A stretch of DNA of 64,000 nucleotides from Actinomycetota bacterium. GTDB taxonomy: Bacteria > Actinomycetota > Geothermincolia > Geothermincolales > RBG-13-55-18. The stretch covers positions 90,126 to 154,125 of the forward strand of contig JBFLWJ010000004.1 in NCBI GenBank assembly GCA_040757835.1. The letters are read 5' to 3'. The notes below the pieces were generated by a model. It searched no databases, had not been told where the DNA came from, and worked only from the letters and a program-made list of their open reading frames with translations. Within the stretch, counting starts at the first letter, position 1, and every line of letters begins with the position of its first letter. Made by a program: the position numbers and the translations under genes. Shown here in pieces: positions 16,668 through 25,474 of the stretch.

Positions 16668-17525
16668 CTATTCCCGCATCTCCTCGTCCATGCGGCTGAG
16701 CACCTTCTGGCCACTGCGCAGCAGCCCCTGCAGCGCGGCGTAGGCGCTGTCCTCGTCCACCTCCACCTCTCCAGCGAAAGAGCCGTCTGCTATCTTCTCC
16801 GCGGTGCGGTTGAGCTCCTCGATGGGGTTGGCCACATACTTGCGGGTGAAGTAGCGCAGGCCGAAGGTAGTAAGCAGAAGGGAGAGTACGATGGCGATGA
16901 CCGACACCATGGAGAGCCTCATTATGAGGTCGTCCCTCTGGTCCTCGAAATACTCCGTGACTGTGGCCAGTTCATCGGTACGGTCCACGATCATATTGAC
17001 GTAGAAGGCCTCCAGACCGGGGTAATTCAGATCCACCAGGTAGAAGACCGAGACATAGACTCCCTCCTCTCCTCCCAGGGAATCCAGGGTGGCGTAATCC
17101 TCCGTGGGGGGCACGGTGGGCATCTCCCCGGGATCGACGTTCACGCCCGCGGCAGTCGCGTAGGAGACGACCTCACCGTCCTGGACCATACCGACATATT
17201 CGATGGGATAGAAGAGGATGGCGAAGCGGTTAATCAGGTCATAGAAAGCCTGCATGTCACCGCCGATTATCTTGTTGATCTCGTCCCGGTTGAAGAGATC
17301 GATGACGGCAGGGCTCTCGGAAAGCTCGGTGATCTTCTCGCCGATCTGGACGAGGGAGAGCACCGACTGCTCTATCACCAGGTCCTTGTTCTTCTCGATG
17401 TTGCCGTTGGTGGTAGTGATGATGTCCACCATGAAGTAGGCGATGATGGCGAGGACCAGTAGAAGGACGGACACGGACACCGCCATCATCAGCTTGCGCA
17501 TCTCTTTGCCGGTCTTGTGCTTCAT
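16668..17525 (-). CDS. Membrane sensor-like protein with HAMP domain, no output domain (copy B)
   Basis: A 285-residue paralogue of the neighbouring gene with the same order: basic start MKHKTGKEM, transmembrane helix ~13-34, extracytoplasmic domain, transmembrane helix ~203-225, HAMP, and a tail ending LSRMDEEMRE. The outer domain differs clearly from copy A, while the terminal segment is almost identical even at synonymous positions. GGGGAGG precedes the ATG. No kinase or receptor gene is adjacent, so the partner is unknown. Confidence 0.8.
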   Translation of the reverse strand: MKHKTGKEMRKLMMAVSVSVLLLVLAIIAYFMVDIITTTNGNIEKNKDLVIEQSVLSLVQIGEKITELSESPAVIDLFNRDEINKIIGGDMQAFYDLINRFAILFYPIEYVGMVQDGEVVSYATAAGVNVDPGEMPTVPPTEDYATLDSLGGEEGVYVSVFYLVDLNYPGLEAFYVNMIVDRTDELATVTEYFEDQRDDLIMRLSMVSVIAIVLSLLLTTFGLRYFTRKYVANPIEELNRTAEKIADGSFAGEVEVDEDSAYAALQGLLRSGQKVLSRMDEEMRE

Positions 17526-17733
17526 CTTCAGCCTCCCCTGAGATCGGACGCCCCACCGTCCTTGCCTGGATACTTAATCGGGTCCAGGCTGAGCAAGCTT
17601 GAAGTAATACCCCACAGGTGCGCGTAAACGGGGTTGGAAGGCGCATCCTGGGGTGTTTGCGGGCATTACCGGGCCCCCAAGGGTATCATGGTGTTATGGA
17701 CGGTGTGTACCGCCGTGTGGGAGGAAAGCCGTT

Positions 17734-17943
17734 ATGATACATATTCCCGAGAGATGTACCGCATGCCTGAACTGCCAGCTCGTATGTTCCCTGTTCCATG
17801 ACGGCGAGTGCGCTCCCTCCCTGTCCCGTATCGTCCTGAGCGTGCAGGGTTCGGAGCGAAGAGCCGAGTTCACCGATGATTGCGATGAATGCGCCAGGTG
17901 CGCGAAGTTCTGCCCGTACGGGGCGATGGAGAAGGGCAAGTGA
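17734..17943 (+). CDS. 2[4Fe-4S] ferredoxin-like protein of the AOR operon
   Basis: A 69-residue iron-sulfur protein with two complete cluster motifs: C-T-A-C-L-N-C-Q-L-V-C near residues 8-18 and C-D-E-C-A-R-C-A-K-F-C-P near 50-61. The ATG at 17734 has GGAGG nine bases upstream; the longer open frame before it has no ribosome site. The stop is two bases before the AOR start, so the two are translated together. It is the likely electron acceptor or a subunit of the aldehyde oxidoreductase. Confidence 0.9.
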   Translation: MIHIPERCTACLNCQLVCSLFHDGECAPSLSRIVLSVQGSERRAEFTDDCDECARCAKFCPYGAMEKGK

Positions 17944-17944
17944 T

Positions 17945-19789
17945 ATGGAGGGCGGATACACCGGCCGCATGATGGTCGTGGACCTCACCAGCGCGAAGGT
18001 CTCTATCGAGGCCTGCCCGGAGGGACTCGCGGAGGACCACCTCGGCGGGTTCGGCGCCTGCAACCGCCTCTTCGCCGATTACTCCCGCCCGGGCACGGAC
18101 CCCTTTGCCCCGGAAAACCCGGTCATCTTCGGGGCGGGGCCCCTGGTGGGTACAGTGGTGCCGGGCTCATCCCGAGTGGTGGCCCTCGCCCGCGTCCCCC
18201 TCACCGGGGCGGTGGCCTCGGCGGGCGGGAGTATGGGGCTGGGAGCGCACCTGAAATGGTCCGGGCTGGACCACCTCATCCTCACGGGCAGGGCGGAGCA
18301 GCCCACTACCTTATATATAGAGGACAGCCGCGCCGGGTTTCACCCCGCGGCCTCACTGTGGGGCAGGGGCATCCTGGAGGCTACCCGCTCGCTGTGGTCT
18401 TCGTATCCCGGCGCCTCGGTCACGGCCATAGGTCCCGCGGGCGAGAACGGCGCCCACTCTTCCCTGGCAATGATCGACGGCTGCGCCACCCTGGGGCGGG
18501 GAGGCCTGGCGGCGGTGCTGGGGTCCAAGAACCTCAAGGCCCTGGTGGTGAAGGGCGGGGGCGGGGTGAAGATAGCGGATGCGGACCGCCTGCGGGAACT
18601 GGTCAAGGGGCTGCACGAGCGCCTGCAGGGTTTCGATATGCGCGAGGCCGCCGCGGCGCTGGGAATGATAGGCGCCTGGCCCATGTACGCGGGCCAGCTG
18701 CTGCCCCACGGCGCCAGCGAGGAGGACCTGCGTGAGCTTACCGAGCGCTTCGGCCCCGAAGCTTACCTGAAGCTGAAGAAATGCAGGGTATCCTGCCCCT
18801 CGTGCTTTCTGGCGGATAAGGACGAGCTCTTCCTGCCGCGCACGGGTCAGAGCGTCTATTCCACCTCCTTCCTCAACGCCGCCATCATCGGGTGCGCGCT
18901 GCTCATGCGGGACGCCGAGGAGGCGGCTGAGGTGCTGGCCCTCCTGGACGACCTGGGGCTGGACTTCATGACCCTGAGCTGGCAGGCGGCCTTCCTCCTG
19001 GAGCTGCAGGAGCACGGCATCCTCTCCCGGAATGAAGCCGAGGGGATCCCGCTGGAGCGGGGCGCCGGCATCCTGCGGGAGCTGGCGCTGCGGGTGGCCC
19101 GGCGGGAGGGTGAGATAGGCGAGGCCTTCGCGCGGGGCTGGCGGGGGGCGTTCGAATACTTCGGAGAGGACACGCGGCGCTATACCATGCTGGTGCGGGA
19201 CCAGGACTGCCTCTACGACCCGCGCGTGAGCGGCCTGGGCACCATGGAGTTCGAGCAGATCGTCTCGCCACGGGGCCCAACCTCGGCCAGCGCCGGCTCG
19301 GCCACTTATGTACCCGGCCTGCCCGAGGAGAGGCTGCGCCGCCTCACCGCGCGCATGGGGGCCGGGGAGGAGGCCCTGGAGCGCATCTTCTCGCCGCCCT
19401 GGGGCATGAACGTCGGGCGCCTCACCCGCTACTCCGAGGACTGGTACAGCCTCTTCAGCTCCCTGGGCATCTGCAACCGCTATCAGATCAACCGCTTCTA
19501 CCACGTGGAACTCATCCGCGACCTCTACGCGGCCGTGACCGGGGTGGAGCTGGGCGTGGGGGAGATGGTGGACAGGGCCGCCGCGGGGTGGGAGCTCTAC
19601 CGGGAGCTCAACGACCGCGAGGGGCTGGGCCTGCAGGCGGACGTTCCCCCCGCAGCCTGGTTCGACGAACAACCGTTATGGGGAAGGGGCGGCCGCCTCA
19701 GGGATTACTTCGGAAATGAACTGACCAGGGATGATATTCTAACCCTCATCGCCGATTATCACGATGAGAGAAAGAGGAAACACGGTTAG
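17945..19789 (+). CDS. Aldehyde:ferredoxin oxidoreductase (tungstopterin enzyme), copy 1
   Basis: A 614-residue enzyme of the AOR family, which oxidises aldehydes to carboxylates with a tungsten- (or molybdenum-) bis-pterin and one [4Fe-4S] cluster. The N-terminal pterin-binding domain is recognisable by GGYTGRMMVVDLTS, AIGPAGENG and GRGGLAAVLGSKNLKALVVKG. Cluster ligands are in CRVSCPSC, and the late cysteine in SLGICNRY takes the fourth place. The first cysteine group reads C-x3-C-x2-C rather than the common C-x2-C-x3-C seen in copy 2. It is coupled to the small ferredoxin gene upstream. Confidence 0.9.
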   Translation: MEGGYTGRMMVVDLTSAKVSIEACPEGLAEDHLGGFGACNRLFADYSRPGTDPFAPENPVIFGAGPLVGTVVPGSSRVVALARVPLTGAVASAGGSMGLGAHLKWSGLDHLILTGRAEQPTTLYIEDSRAGFHPAASLWGRGILEATRSLWSSYPGASVTAIGPAGENGAHSSLAMIDGCATLGRGGLAAVLGSKNLKALVVKGGGGVKIADADRLRELVKGLHERLQGFDMREAAAALGMIGAWPMYAGQLLPHGASEEDLRELTERFGPEAYLKLKKCRVSCPSCFLADKDELFLPRTGQSVYSTSFLNAAIIGCALLMRDAEEAAEVLALLDDLGLDFMTLSWQAAFLLELQEHGILSRNEAEGIPLERGAGILRELALRVARREGEIGEAFARGWRGAFEYFGEDTRRYTMLVRDQDCLYDPRVSGLGTMEFEQIVSPRGPTSASAGSATYVPGLPEERLRRLTARMGAGEEALERIFSPPWGMNVGRLTRYSEDWYSLFSSLGICNRYQINRFYHVELIRDLYAAVTGVELGVGEMVDRAAAGWELYRELNDREGLGLQADVPPAAWFDEQPLWGRGGRLRDYFGNELTRDDILTLIADYHDERKRKHG

Positions 19790-19814
19790 ACCTGTGACTT
19801 AAGGACGGACACGC

Positions 19815-20282
19815 TTGAAGGACAGGGAATACATGCTGGCCGCGCTGGAGCAGGCGCGGGCCGCCGCCGCAGAGGGGGAGGTCCCGGTGGGCGCGGTGCT
19901 GGTGAAGGACGGCAAGATCCTCGCCTGCACCCATAACCGCAGGGAGGCCACGGGCAACCCCATGGACCATGCCGAGGTGATAGCCCTACAGGAGGGGGCG
20001 GCCCACCTCGGGAGCTGGAGGCTGGAAGGCTCGACCCTCTACGTCACCCTGGAACCCTGCCCCATGTGCGCGGGGGCGCTGGTGCAGGCCCGCGTGGGCA
20101 GGCTGGTCTTCGGGGCCAGGGACCTGAACCTGGGGGCCGCGGGCAGCCGCTATAACCTGGTCAGCGACGAGACCACCCACCACCGCATGGAGATAACCGA
20201 CGGCATCCTCGAGGAGGAGTGCCGGGAGGTGCTGCGCGAGTTCTTCGAGGCCCGCCGCAACGGAAACAAGCCTCCCGCATGA
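19815..20282 (+). CDS. tadA: tRNA-specific adenosine deaminase
   Basis: A 155-residue zinc deaminase that makes inosine at the wobble position of tRNA-Arg(ACG), a tRNA encoded in this window. The catalytic motif HAEVIALQEGA and the zinc cysteines in EPCPMCAGALVQARV are intact, and GARDLNLGAAGS follows as in TadA. A TTG start at 19815 is supported by AAGGA nine bases upstream and by the family N-terminus. It lies 25 bp after the AOR gene. Confidence 0.9.
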   Translation: MKDREYMLAALEQARAAAAEGEVPVGAVLVKDGKILACTHNRREATGNPMDHAEVIALQEGAAHLGSWRLEGSTLYVTLEPCPMCAGALVQARVGRLVFGARDLNLGAAGSRYNLVSDETTHHRMEITDGILEEECREVLREFFEARRNGNKPPA

Positions 20283-20503
20283 TCGCGTTACGTCCGCACT
20301 CGCGGTATGCCTTACCTTTCATGCCCGTATGGTCCTTGTGAACAGCTACTGCTGCCGCCCGCCGGAAGATGTTGAGCTGGCCCGCCCACCTGCCGAAAAG
20401 AATAGGGATGGCAGAGGAAGCTGGGGATCATCATGGCGCTCGAAGCACGGGTCTCCCCGGCATGATGGTCGCTAGATGACCTCGAAACGAGAGGAGGATG
20501 CAA

Positions 20504-20989
20504 ATGCGCAGGATTGTGCCGATAGTGTTCGCCGTGGTGCTGCTGATGGGGGTCTCCATGTGGGCAGGCTGCAGAGTTGGTGGCGACACCACGGGGGCCA
20601 CCACGGGGACGGAAGCAGGACAGACCGAGCCGCAGGACACGACTCAATGGGCAGAGGGGTTCTCGAGTGCGCCCACCTTGGAGGAACTGGGAGTGCAGCC
20701 GTACCCGGCCAGCGAGTTAGACGAAGACGAGTCGGTGATAGTGTGGGAACCGGCCCATAAGTCCGAATGGTTCGTCTATCATGCAGACCAGTGCCCGGTG
20801 GTAAACGTCGCCGCTTTCTTCCGTGAATCGTTAAGGGGCATGACGGACCTGCAGGAAACCGAGGGAGAAGGGTCTGTGACGTTCAAGTTCAAGAACGCCG
20901 CTGGGGTGCCGATGATGATCGAGATCACGCCCCAGGATCCCAACCGGCCTGACGGACCATCCGATATCGATATCTTCGTCAATCCCTGA
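20504..20989 (+). CDS. Predicted lipoprotein
   Basis: A 161-residue protein with a lipoprotein signal: basic MRRIVP, a hydrophobic core, and the lipobox Met-Trp-Ala-Gly-Cys with Cys at residue ~23. A low-complexity Thr/Gly linker (~27-48) leads to a globular domain of ~110 residues with one further cysteine (ADQCPVVN). ATG 20504 is chosen because GAGGAGG lies six bases upstream; ATG 20498 touches it. A terminator follows. Function unknown. Confidence 0.75.
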   Translation: MRRIVPIVFAVVLLMGVSMWAGCRVGGDTTGATTGTEAGQTEPQDTTQWAEGFSSAPTLEELGVQPYPASELDEDESVIVWEPAHKSEWFVYHADQCPVVNVAAFFRESLRGMTDLQETEGEGSVTFKFKNAAGVPMMIEITPQDPNRPDGPSDIDIFVNP

Positions 20990-21038
20990 GCCCACATATT
21001 CTTGTAGAACGAGACCTGGATGGAATCACCCCGGCGTA

Positions 21039-21066
21039 CACACCGCCGGGGCTTTTCCATCGCAGC
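21039..21066 (+). terminator. Rho-independent terminator
   Basis: An 8-bp stem CCCCGGCG/CGCCGGGG (21039-21046 with 21054-21061) with a 7-base loop is followed by CTTTTCC. It ends the lipoprotein gene before the tRNA-Ser promoter. Confidence 0.8.
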
Positions 21067-21076
21067 GATGGTCTGT

Positions 21077-21105
21077 TTCAACCACGGTCTCGACCTCGCT
21101 ATAAT
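21077..21105 (+). promoter_or_regulatory. Promoter of tRNA-Ser(CGA)
   Basis: TATAAT at 21100-21105 lies 8 bp before the mature tRNA; a weak -35, TTCAAC (21077-21082), is 17 bp upstream. The primary transcript would therefore have almost no 5' leader. Confidence 0.5.
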
Positions 21106-21113
21106 GGTGGGGC

Positions 21114-21205
21114 GGAGAGGTGGCAGAGTGGACGAATGCGGCGGTCTCGAAAACCGTTGGGCCTCGCGAGGGGTCTCGTGGGTTCGAATCCCACCCTCTC
21201 CGCCA
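21114..21205 (+). tRNA. tRNA-Ser(CGA)
   Basis: Acceptor GGAGAGG (21114-21120) pairs with CCTCTCC (21195-21201), followed by G and an encoded CCA. The anticodon loop CTCGAAA has anticodon CGA. The long variable arm is typical of serine tRNA. Confidence 0.95.
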
Positions 21206-21241
21206 GCTCACATGTACGGGGCTATTTACTGACCACCTGTT

Positions 21242-21480
21242 TCTCGAAGGGCTAGGCGGCCAAGCCGCCGTCCAGCACCCAGACATCACGGTGGTCGTTG
21301 TGCGTCAGGATGATGGATGCCTCGTAGGCACGCGTGATGTCTTGCAAAAGGCCACCCCGAGGCCATCGCCCATTGCGAGGCCAACGGCATAGAGATGATG
21401 CACGATGCCTGTATCATGATCTACCACAGGGACGGGGTCCTGGCGGAGAGAATGATCCGTAGCGACCAGCCGCGATTATC
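21242..21480. pseudogene. Gene debris downstream of tRNA-Ser(CGA)
   Basis: Two coding-looking fragments lie back to back without starts. Leftward, ~21350 to 21254 reads LLQDITRAYEASIILTHND followed by a run ending WVLDGGLAA and a TAG. Rightward, from ~21346, reads GHPEAIAHCEANGIEMMHD and continues DACIMIYH, which resembles the end of a YccU-type CoA-binding domain. Both are truncated. Sites just 3' of tRNA genes often collect integrated elements, so this may be what is left after deletion of an inserted segment (inference). Confidence 0.35.
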
Positions 21481-21581
21481 ATGCGATAAAGTAAATCGGC
21501 CACCTTTCCGATTCATAACTGTGGCCCGAGGTTGGGAAAAATCTGGTTCTTCCCGGCCCGCCAACAGGAGAGGACACAAAG

Positions 21582-22664
21582 ATGGACGTCAACATGTGCC
21601 CGGAATGCGGTATCCCCGAGCCCTTCAGCCAGGGCCAGGTCTGGCTCAACAACGGCGACGTCGTCCAGAAGGTAAACCCCGAGGCCCGCCTGGGATTCAT
21701 CGAATGCGAGAACCTGGACCCGCTGTTCAACAACATCGGGGACATCATCGGTATGAACATCGAGAGCATGGTCATCAACCTCACCGCGCGGGGGACACAG
21801 AAATATATGAGCAGCCTGATCCCGCCGGTGGTCAAGGAGATGGTTCAGGCCAGGCAGATGGACCCGGGCGCTTTCGTGGCACCGGTAGTGACATTCTGCC
21901 ATATAGTCGGGTTTGGAAAATACGAGGTCATCGATTCACGTTACGAGAGGGATGAAGACGATTACTCCATCACCCGCATCGAGGCACCCTTCTCCGTGCC
22001 GGAAGCCGCCGGGGCCATCGCCGGCGTGTTATCGGCCACGGTGGGGGGCGAACACGCGGTGACCTACAAGGAAGTCTCGCCGGGGGTATACGATTTCACC
22101 ACCAGCTGGACCGAGTATCCCGAGGTGCTTGCGGAGAAGCTCCAGACCTCCGCCTATCAACACCGCGACGGCGATATAGAGCTGGAGCGGTGCGCTACCT
22201 GCGGCCTTCCCGCCGCGCTCTCGGCGTACAGCTGGTACCTGGACCGGGGCCTGATAGTGAACCGGCGTACGAAACGCCGCATGGCCGTCCTGGGACCGGA
22301 GCTGCTGGACGTGCTCTTCAGGGCGCTGGAAGCGGAGCTGGGAGAGGAAATCCCCGCCGCGGTGGTGGAGGCGCAGCGCAGGTTCGTGAAGACCGGTTTC
22401 TTCTCCATCGACGAACTGAGCGACGAGGGCGACTTCCGGCTCCAACTGGCGCTGCGGGGCATGGGCAACCTGCGGGAACTCCGGATGGGCGCGCAGGGGA
22501 TGCACCTGCGCGTGGACAACGCCGCCTGCAACCTGCTCATGGTGGGCATGGTCCAGGGCCTCTTCGAGATGATCTTCGACGTGGACTCAGGCGTGGAATG
22601 GGAACTTTTCCAGGGCAACCTGGAGGTGGACGTAAGGCCACGCGGGGTAATGGCGACGGTTTAA
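21582..22664 (+). CDS. Internally duplicated CxxC protein of unknown function
   Basis: A 360-residue soluble protein that I do not recognise. It has two related halves. CPECGIP at residues 6-12 matches CATCGLP at 204-210; Trp21/Trp218 and the following LxxG-x-VV match; ENLDPLF (43-49) matches ELLDVLF (240-246); and the last ~70 residues of each half can also be aligned. Each half is about 175-195 residues with one CxxC pair, possibly a zinc or redox site at the head of a sensor-like fold. There is no signal peptide. GGAGAGG precedes the ATG. It is a single gene between tRNA-Ser debris and the cysK operon. Confidence 0.7.
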   Translation: MDVNMCPECGIPEPFSQGQVWLNNGDVVQKVNPEARLGFIECENLDPLFNNIGDIIGMNIESMVINLTARGTQKYMSSLIPPVVKEMVQARQMDPGAFVAPVVTFCHIVGFGKYEVIDSRYERDEDDYSITRIEAPFSVPEAAGAIAGVLSATVGGEHAVTYKEVSPGVYDFTTSWTEYPEVLAEKLQTSAYQHRDGDIELERCATCGLPAALSAYSWYLDRGLIVNRRTKRRMAVLGPELLDVLFRALEAELGEEIPAAVVEAQRRFVKTGFFSIDELSDEGDFRLQLALRGMGNLRELRMGAQGMHLRVDNAACNLLMVGMVQGLFEMIFDVDSGVEWELFQGNLEVDVRPRGVMATV

Positions 22665-22707
22665 AGATCCCGCGAACTCACCTTCCTCGAATGTAAGATA
22701 CTTGTGG

Positions 22708-22739
22708 TTGAAACACTACTAATAAGATAGTATTAATAG
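22708..22739 (+). promoter_or_regulatory. cysK promoter with Rrf2-type inverted repeat
   Basis: TTGAAA (22708-22713), a 17-bp spacer and TATTAA (22731-22736). An inverted repeat CTACTAATA-N6-TATTAATAG (22716-22739, 8 of 9 arm positions paired) covers the spacer and the -10 box. An Rrf2 regulator is encoded in the same operon, so self-repression through this site is likely. Confidence 0.65.
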
Positions 22740-22813
22740 AGATTACCCGGTTCATCGGATTTCCCCGGGAACGGACTGATATATGCAGGATCGATATGAG
22801 AGGGGGAGAGGTA

Positions 22814-23749
22814 TTGAGACTGTACGATGATATTACCAAGACCATCGGAAACACCCCCCTGGTGAGGCTCAACCGGATCGCGGAGGGATGCGGGGCGACC
22901 ATCTACGCAAAGCTCGAGTTTTTCAACCCCCTCTCCAGCGTCAAGGACCGTGTCGGCGTGAGCATGATCGAGGACGCCGAGGAAAAGGGGCTGATCGGAG
23001 AGGGAAGCGTGATCATCGAGCCCACCAGCGGGAATACCGGCATCGCTCTGGCCTTCGTGTGCGCGGCCAGGGGGTATCGCCTCATCCTGACCATGCCTGA
23101 CACCATGAGCGTGGAGCGCAGAAAACTGCTGGCCGTGATGGGAGCCGAGCTGGTACTGACCCCGGGCGCGGAAGGCATGCGCGGGGCCATCGCCAGGGCA
23201 GAGGAGCTCCTCGCGGAGACGCCGGCGGGGTACATGCCGCAACAGTTCAGTAACCCCGCCAACCCCGCCATCCACAGGCGGACCACAGCAGTAGAGATAT
23301 GGGAAGATACCGAGGGAAAGGCCGATATCCTCGTCAGCGGGGTGGGAACCGGGGGCACTATCACCGGGATCGCGGAGGTAATCAAGGAGAAGAAGCCGGG
23401 CTTTCAGGTGGTGGCCGTGGAGCCAGAGAAATCCCCGGTCCTGTCCGGGGGTAAGCCCGGCCCCCACAGGATACAGGGGATCGGGGCGGGGTTCGTGCCG
23501 GACATCTTGAGAACGGACCTTATCGACGAGATCGTCACCGTGTCCGAAGAGGACGCCGGGGAGACCGCGAGAAGGATGGCCCGCGAGGAGGGCATCCCGG
23601 TCGGTATATCCTCGGGCGCGGCGGTATGGGCGGCCCTCGAGGTGGCCAGGCGGGACGTGAACGAGGGTAAGCTGCTGGTGGTAATCGTCCCTTCCAGCGG
23701 TGAGCGTTACCTTTCCACCTGGCTCTTCGACCCGCTTCTGCCGGAATGA
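22814..23749 (+). CDS. cysK: Cysteine synthase (O-acetylserine sulfhydrylase)
   Basis: A PLP enzyme of about 311 residues that makes cysteine from O-acetylserine and sulfide. The family start [20 protein letters not shown], the PLP lysine in [11 protein letters not shown], the substrate loop [13 protein letters not shown], the phosphate-binding [11 protein letters not shown] and the C-terminal [12 protein letters not shown] are all present. TTG 22814 is preferred over ATG 22796, because GGGGGAGAGG precedes it and family members begin just before LYDDI. It is the first gene of a sulfur/Fe-S operon with iscS, an Rrf2 regulator and nadA. Confidence 0.9.
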   Translation: MRLYDDITKTIGNTPLVRLNRIAEGCGATIYAKLEFFNPLSSVKDRVGVSMIEDAEEKGLIGEGSVIIEPTSGNTGIALAFVCAARGYRLILTMPDTMSVERRKLLAVMGAELVLTPGAEGMRGAIARAEELLAETPAGYMPQQFSNPANPAIHRRTTAVEIWEDTEGKADILVSGVGTGGTITGIAEVIKEKKPGFQVVAVEPEKSPVLSGGKPGPHRIQGIGAGFVPDILRTDLIDEIVTVSEEDAGETARRMAREEGIPVGISSGAAVWAALEVARRDVNEGKLLVVIVPSSGERYLSTWLFDPLLPE

Positions 23750-23765
23750 GCTGAGCGGTGATCCC

Positions 23766-24953
23766 ATGGGAAAGATGAACAGAGAGATATACATGGACAA
23801 TTCCGCGAGCACTCTCATCAGGGAGGAAGCCCTGGAGTCCATGGTCGACGCCTACCGGCGATGTTTCGGAAATTCGTCGAGCGTCCACTTCTTCGGGCAG
23901 GCGGCAAAGAGAGCACTGGAGGACGCGAGGGAGGAATTCGCTTCCCTTATAGGCGCTGAGGCGGAAGAAGTGGTCTTCACCAGCGGGGGTACCGAGAGCG
24001 ACAACCTCGCTATCCGCGGGGCCGCGATGGCTTACCGGGGCCGTGGGAACCACATCATAACCTGTACGACCGAGCATCATGCCGTCCTTCACACCTGTCG
24101 GGACCTGGAGCGCGAGGGATTCGAGGTCACTTACCTGCCAGTCGATGGCGAAGGGATCGTACACCTGGACGGGCTCCGGGAGGCGATCCGGGAAGACACC
24201 ATCCTCATCTCCATCATGATGGCCAACAACGAGACCGGCGCCCTGCAGCCGGTCAGCGAGATCGGCCGTATCGCCGGGGAGAGGGACATCATCTTCCATT
24301 CCGATGCGGTGCAGGCGGCCGGCAAGATGCGGCTTGATGTGCGGGATATCGGGGCGCACCTGCTCTCCTTTTCCGGCCACAAGTTCTACGGCCCCAAGGG
24401 AGTGGGGGCCCTGTATATCGGCGAGGACACGACCGTCGTTCCGCAAATGCACGGCGGTCACCACGAGTGGGGCTTGCGGCCGGGCACCATGAACGTACCG
24501 GGCATCGTGGGGATGAGCACGGCGCTCAGGCTGGCCACCGCGGAACTCGGCGAGACACGGTCCCGTCTGGCCGGACTCAGGGATCATCTGGCCGCCGGGA
24601 TCATGGAGCGTATCGATGGGGTGCGCCGCAACGGCGGCAGCGGGAACTCGCTGCCCAACATCCTGAACCTCAGTTTCGAAGGTGCGGAAGGAGAGGCCTT
24701 GCTCCTCGGCCTGGACGCGAAGGGCGTCGCCGTTTCCACCGGTTCCGCCTGTACCTCGGGCGCGGTGGAACCCTCGCACGTGCTCCTGGCCATGGGCGTG
24801 CAGCCGCGCATAGCCCAGTGCAGCCTGCGGTTCTCGCTCGGGCGCTATAACACCATGGAGGAGATCGACTACGTTCTGGATGAACTCCCCGATATCGTGG
24901 CCAGGATCAGGGAGGTAGCATCAGCGGGCTCGCGAACCCGCTCGCAGGCGTGA
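23766..24953 (+). CDS. iscS: Cysteine desulfurase
   Basis: A 395-residue class V aminotransferase-fold enzyme that takes sulfur from cysteine for Fe-S clusters and thiolation. YMDNSASTLIREEALE at the start, TSGGTESDNLAIRG, TEHHAVL, the PLP lysine in SFSGHKFYGPKG and the sulfur-carrying cysteine in STGSACTSGAVEPS are visible. No IscU scaffold gene is adjacent. ATG 23766 lies 16 bp after cysK with a weak ribosome site, so translation may depend on cysK. In this operon it can serve NadA, an Fe-S enzyme. Confidence 0.9.
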   Translation: MGKMNREIYMDNSASTLIREEALESMVDAYRRCFGNSSSVHFFGQAAKRALEDAREEFASLIGAEAEEVVFTSGGTESDNLAIRGAAMAYRGRGNHIITCTTEHHAVLHTCRDLEREGFEVTYLPVDGEGIVHLDGLREAIREDTILISIMMANNETGALQPVSEIGRIAGERDIIFHSDAVQAAGKMRLDVRDIGAHLLSFSGHKFYGPKGVGALYIGEDTTVVPQMHGGHHEWGLRPGTMNVPGIVGMSTALRLATAELGETRSRLAGLRDHLAAGIMERIDGVRRNGGSGNSLPNILNLSFEGAEGEALLLGLDAKGVAVSTGSACTSGAVEPSHVLLAMGVQPRIAQCSLRFSLGRYNTMEEIDYVLDELPDIVARIREVASAGSRTRSQA

Positions 24954-24971
24954 TCGGAAGCGAGGATGCCC

Positions 24972-25433
24972 ATGCGACTGCCCACCAAAGCAAGATACGG
25001 GATGCGGGCCATGCTCGACCTGGCGCTCCACTACGAAGAAGACAAGCCGGTCCTCATGCGGGATATCGCCGCGAGACAGGGCCTTCCCGAGAAATACCTG
25101 GAGCAGGTACTGATCCCCCTGCGCCATGCCCGCCTGGTGCGCAGCGTGCGCGGGGCCGGAGGGGGGTATCTGCTGACACGTGATCCTGCTCAGATAACAC
25201 TGCTTGAGATCGTCGAGGCGAGCATCGGGGAACTGACCATGGTCGACTGCACCGGGGACCCGGGATATTGCGAGAGGGGCGAGAGGTGCGCGACCCAGGT
25301 GGTATGGAAGGAACTCACCCAGGCGATCAGGGATTCCCTGATGAACAGGACCCTGGCGGGCCTTGTGGATATAGAGACGGGCCTTAAGTCTGGCAAGTCT
25401 TTGGCTCCCCATGAGGCGGGTGGAAAAAAGTGA
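24972..25433 (+). CDS. Rrf2-family Fe-S regulator (IscR/CymR-like)
   Basis: A 153-residue winged-helix protein. MRLPTKARYGMRAMLDLALHY, the recognition part with LPEKYLEQVLIPLRHARLVRSVRGAGGGYLL, and three cysteines in DCTGDPGYCERGERCATQ match the cluster-binding loop of IscR-type proteins. It most likely senses Fe-S or cysteine status and represses its own operon at the inverted repeat near 22716-22739. ATG 24972 is preferred because GAGG lies six bases upstream; ATG 24966 is directly adjacent to it. Confidence 0.9.
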   Translation: MRLPTKARYGMRAMLDLALHYEEDKPVLMRDIAARQGLPEKYLEQVLIPLRHARLVRSVRGAGGGYLLTRDPAQITLLEIVEASIGELTMVDCTGDPGYCERGERCATQVVWKELTQAIRDSLMNRTLAGLVDIETGLKSGKSLAPHEAGGKK

Positions 25434-25474
25434 GCCGTATCCGGGATTAAGCAACAGGCTCTCAGGAGATGAAA

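Noticed and set aside
23700..23765. Upstream extension of the cysteine desulfurase into cysK
   Set aside because: The frame is open, but the segment overlaps the end of cysK and the family N-terminus begins at YMDNSAS, shortly after ATG 23766.
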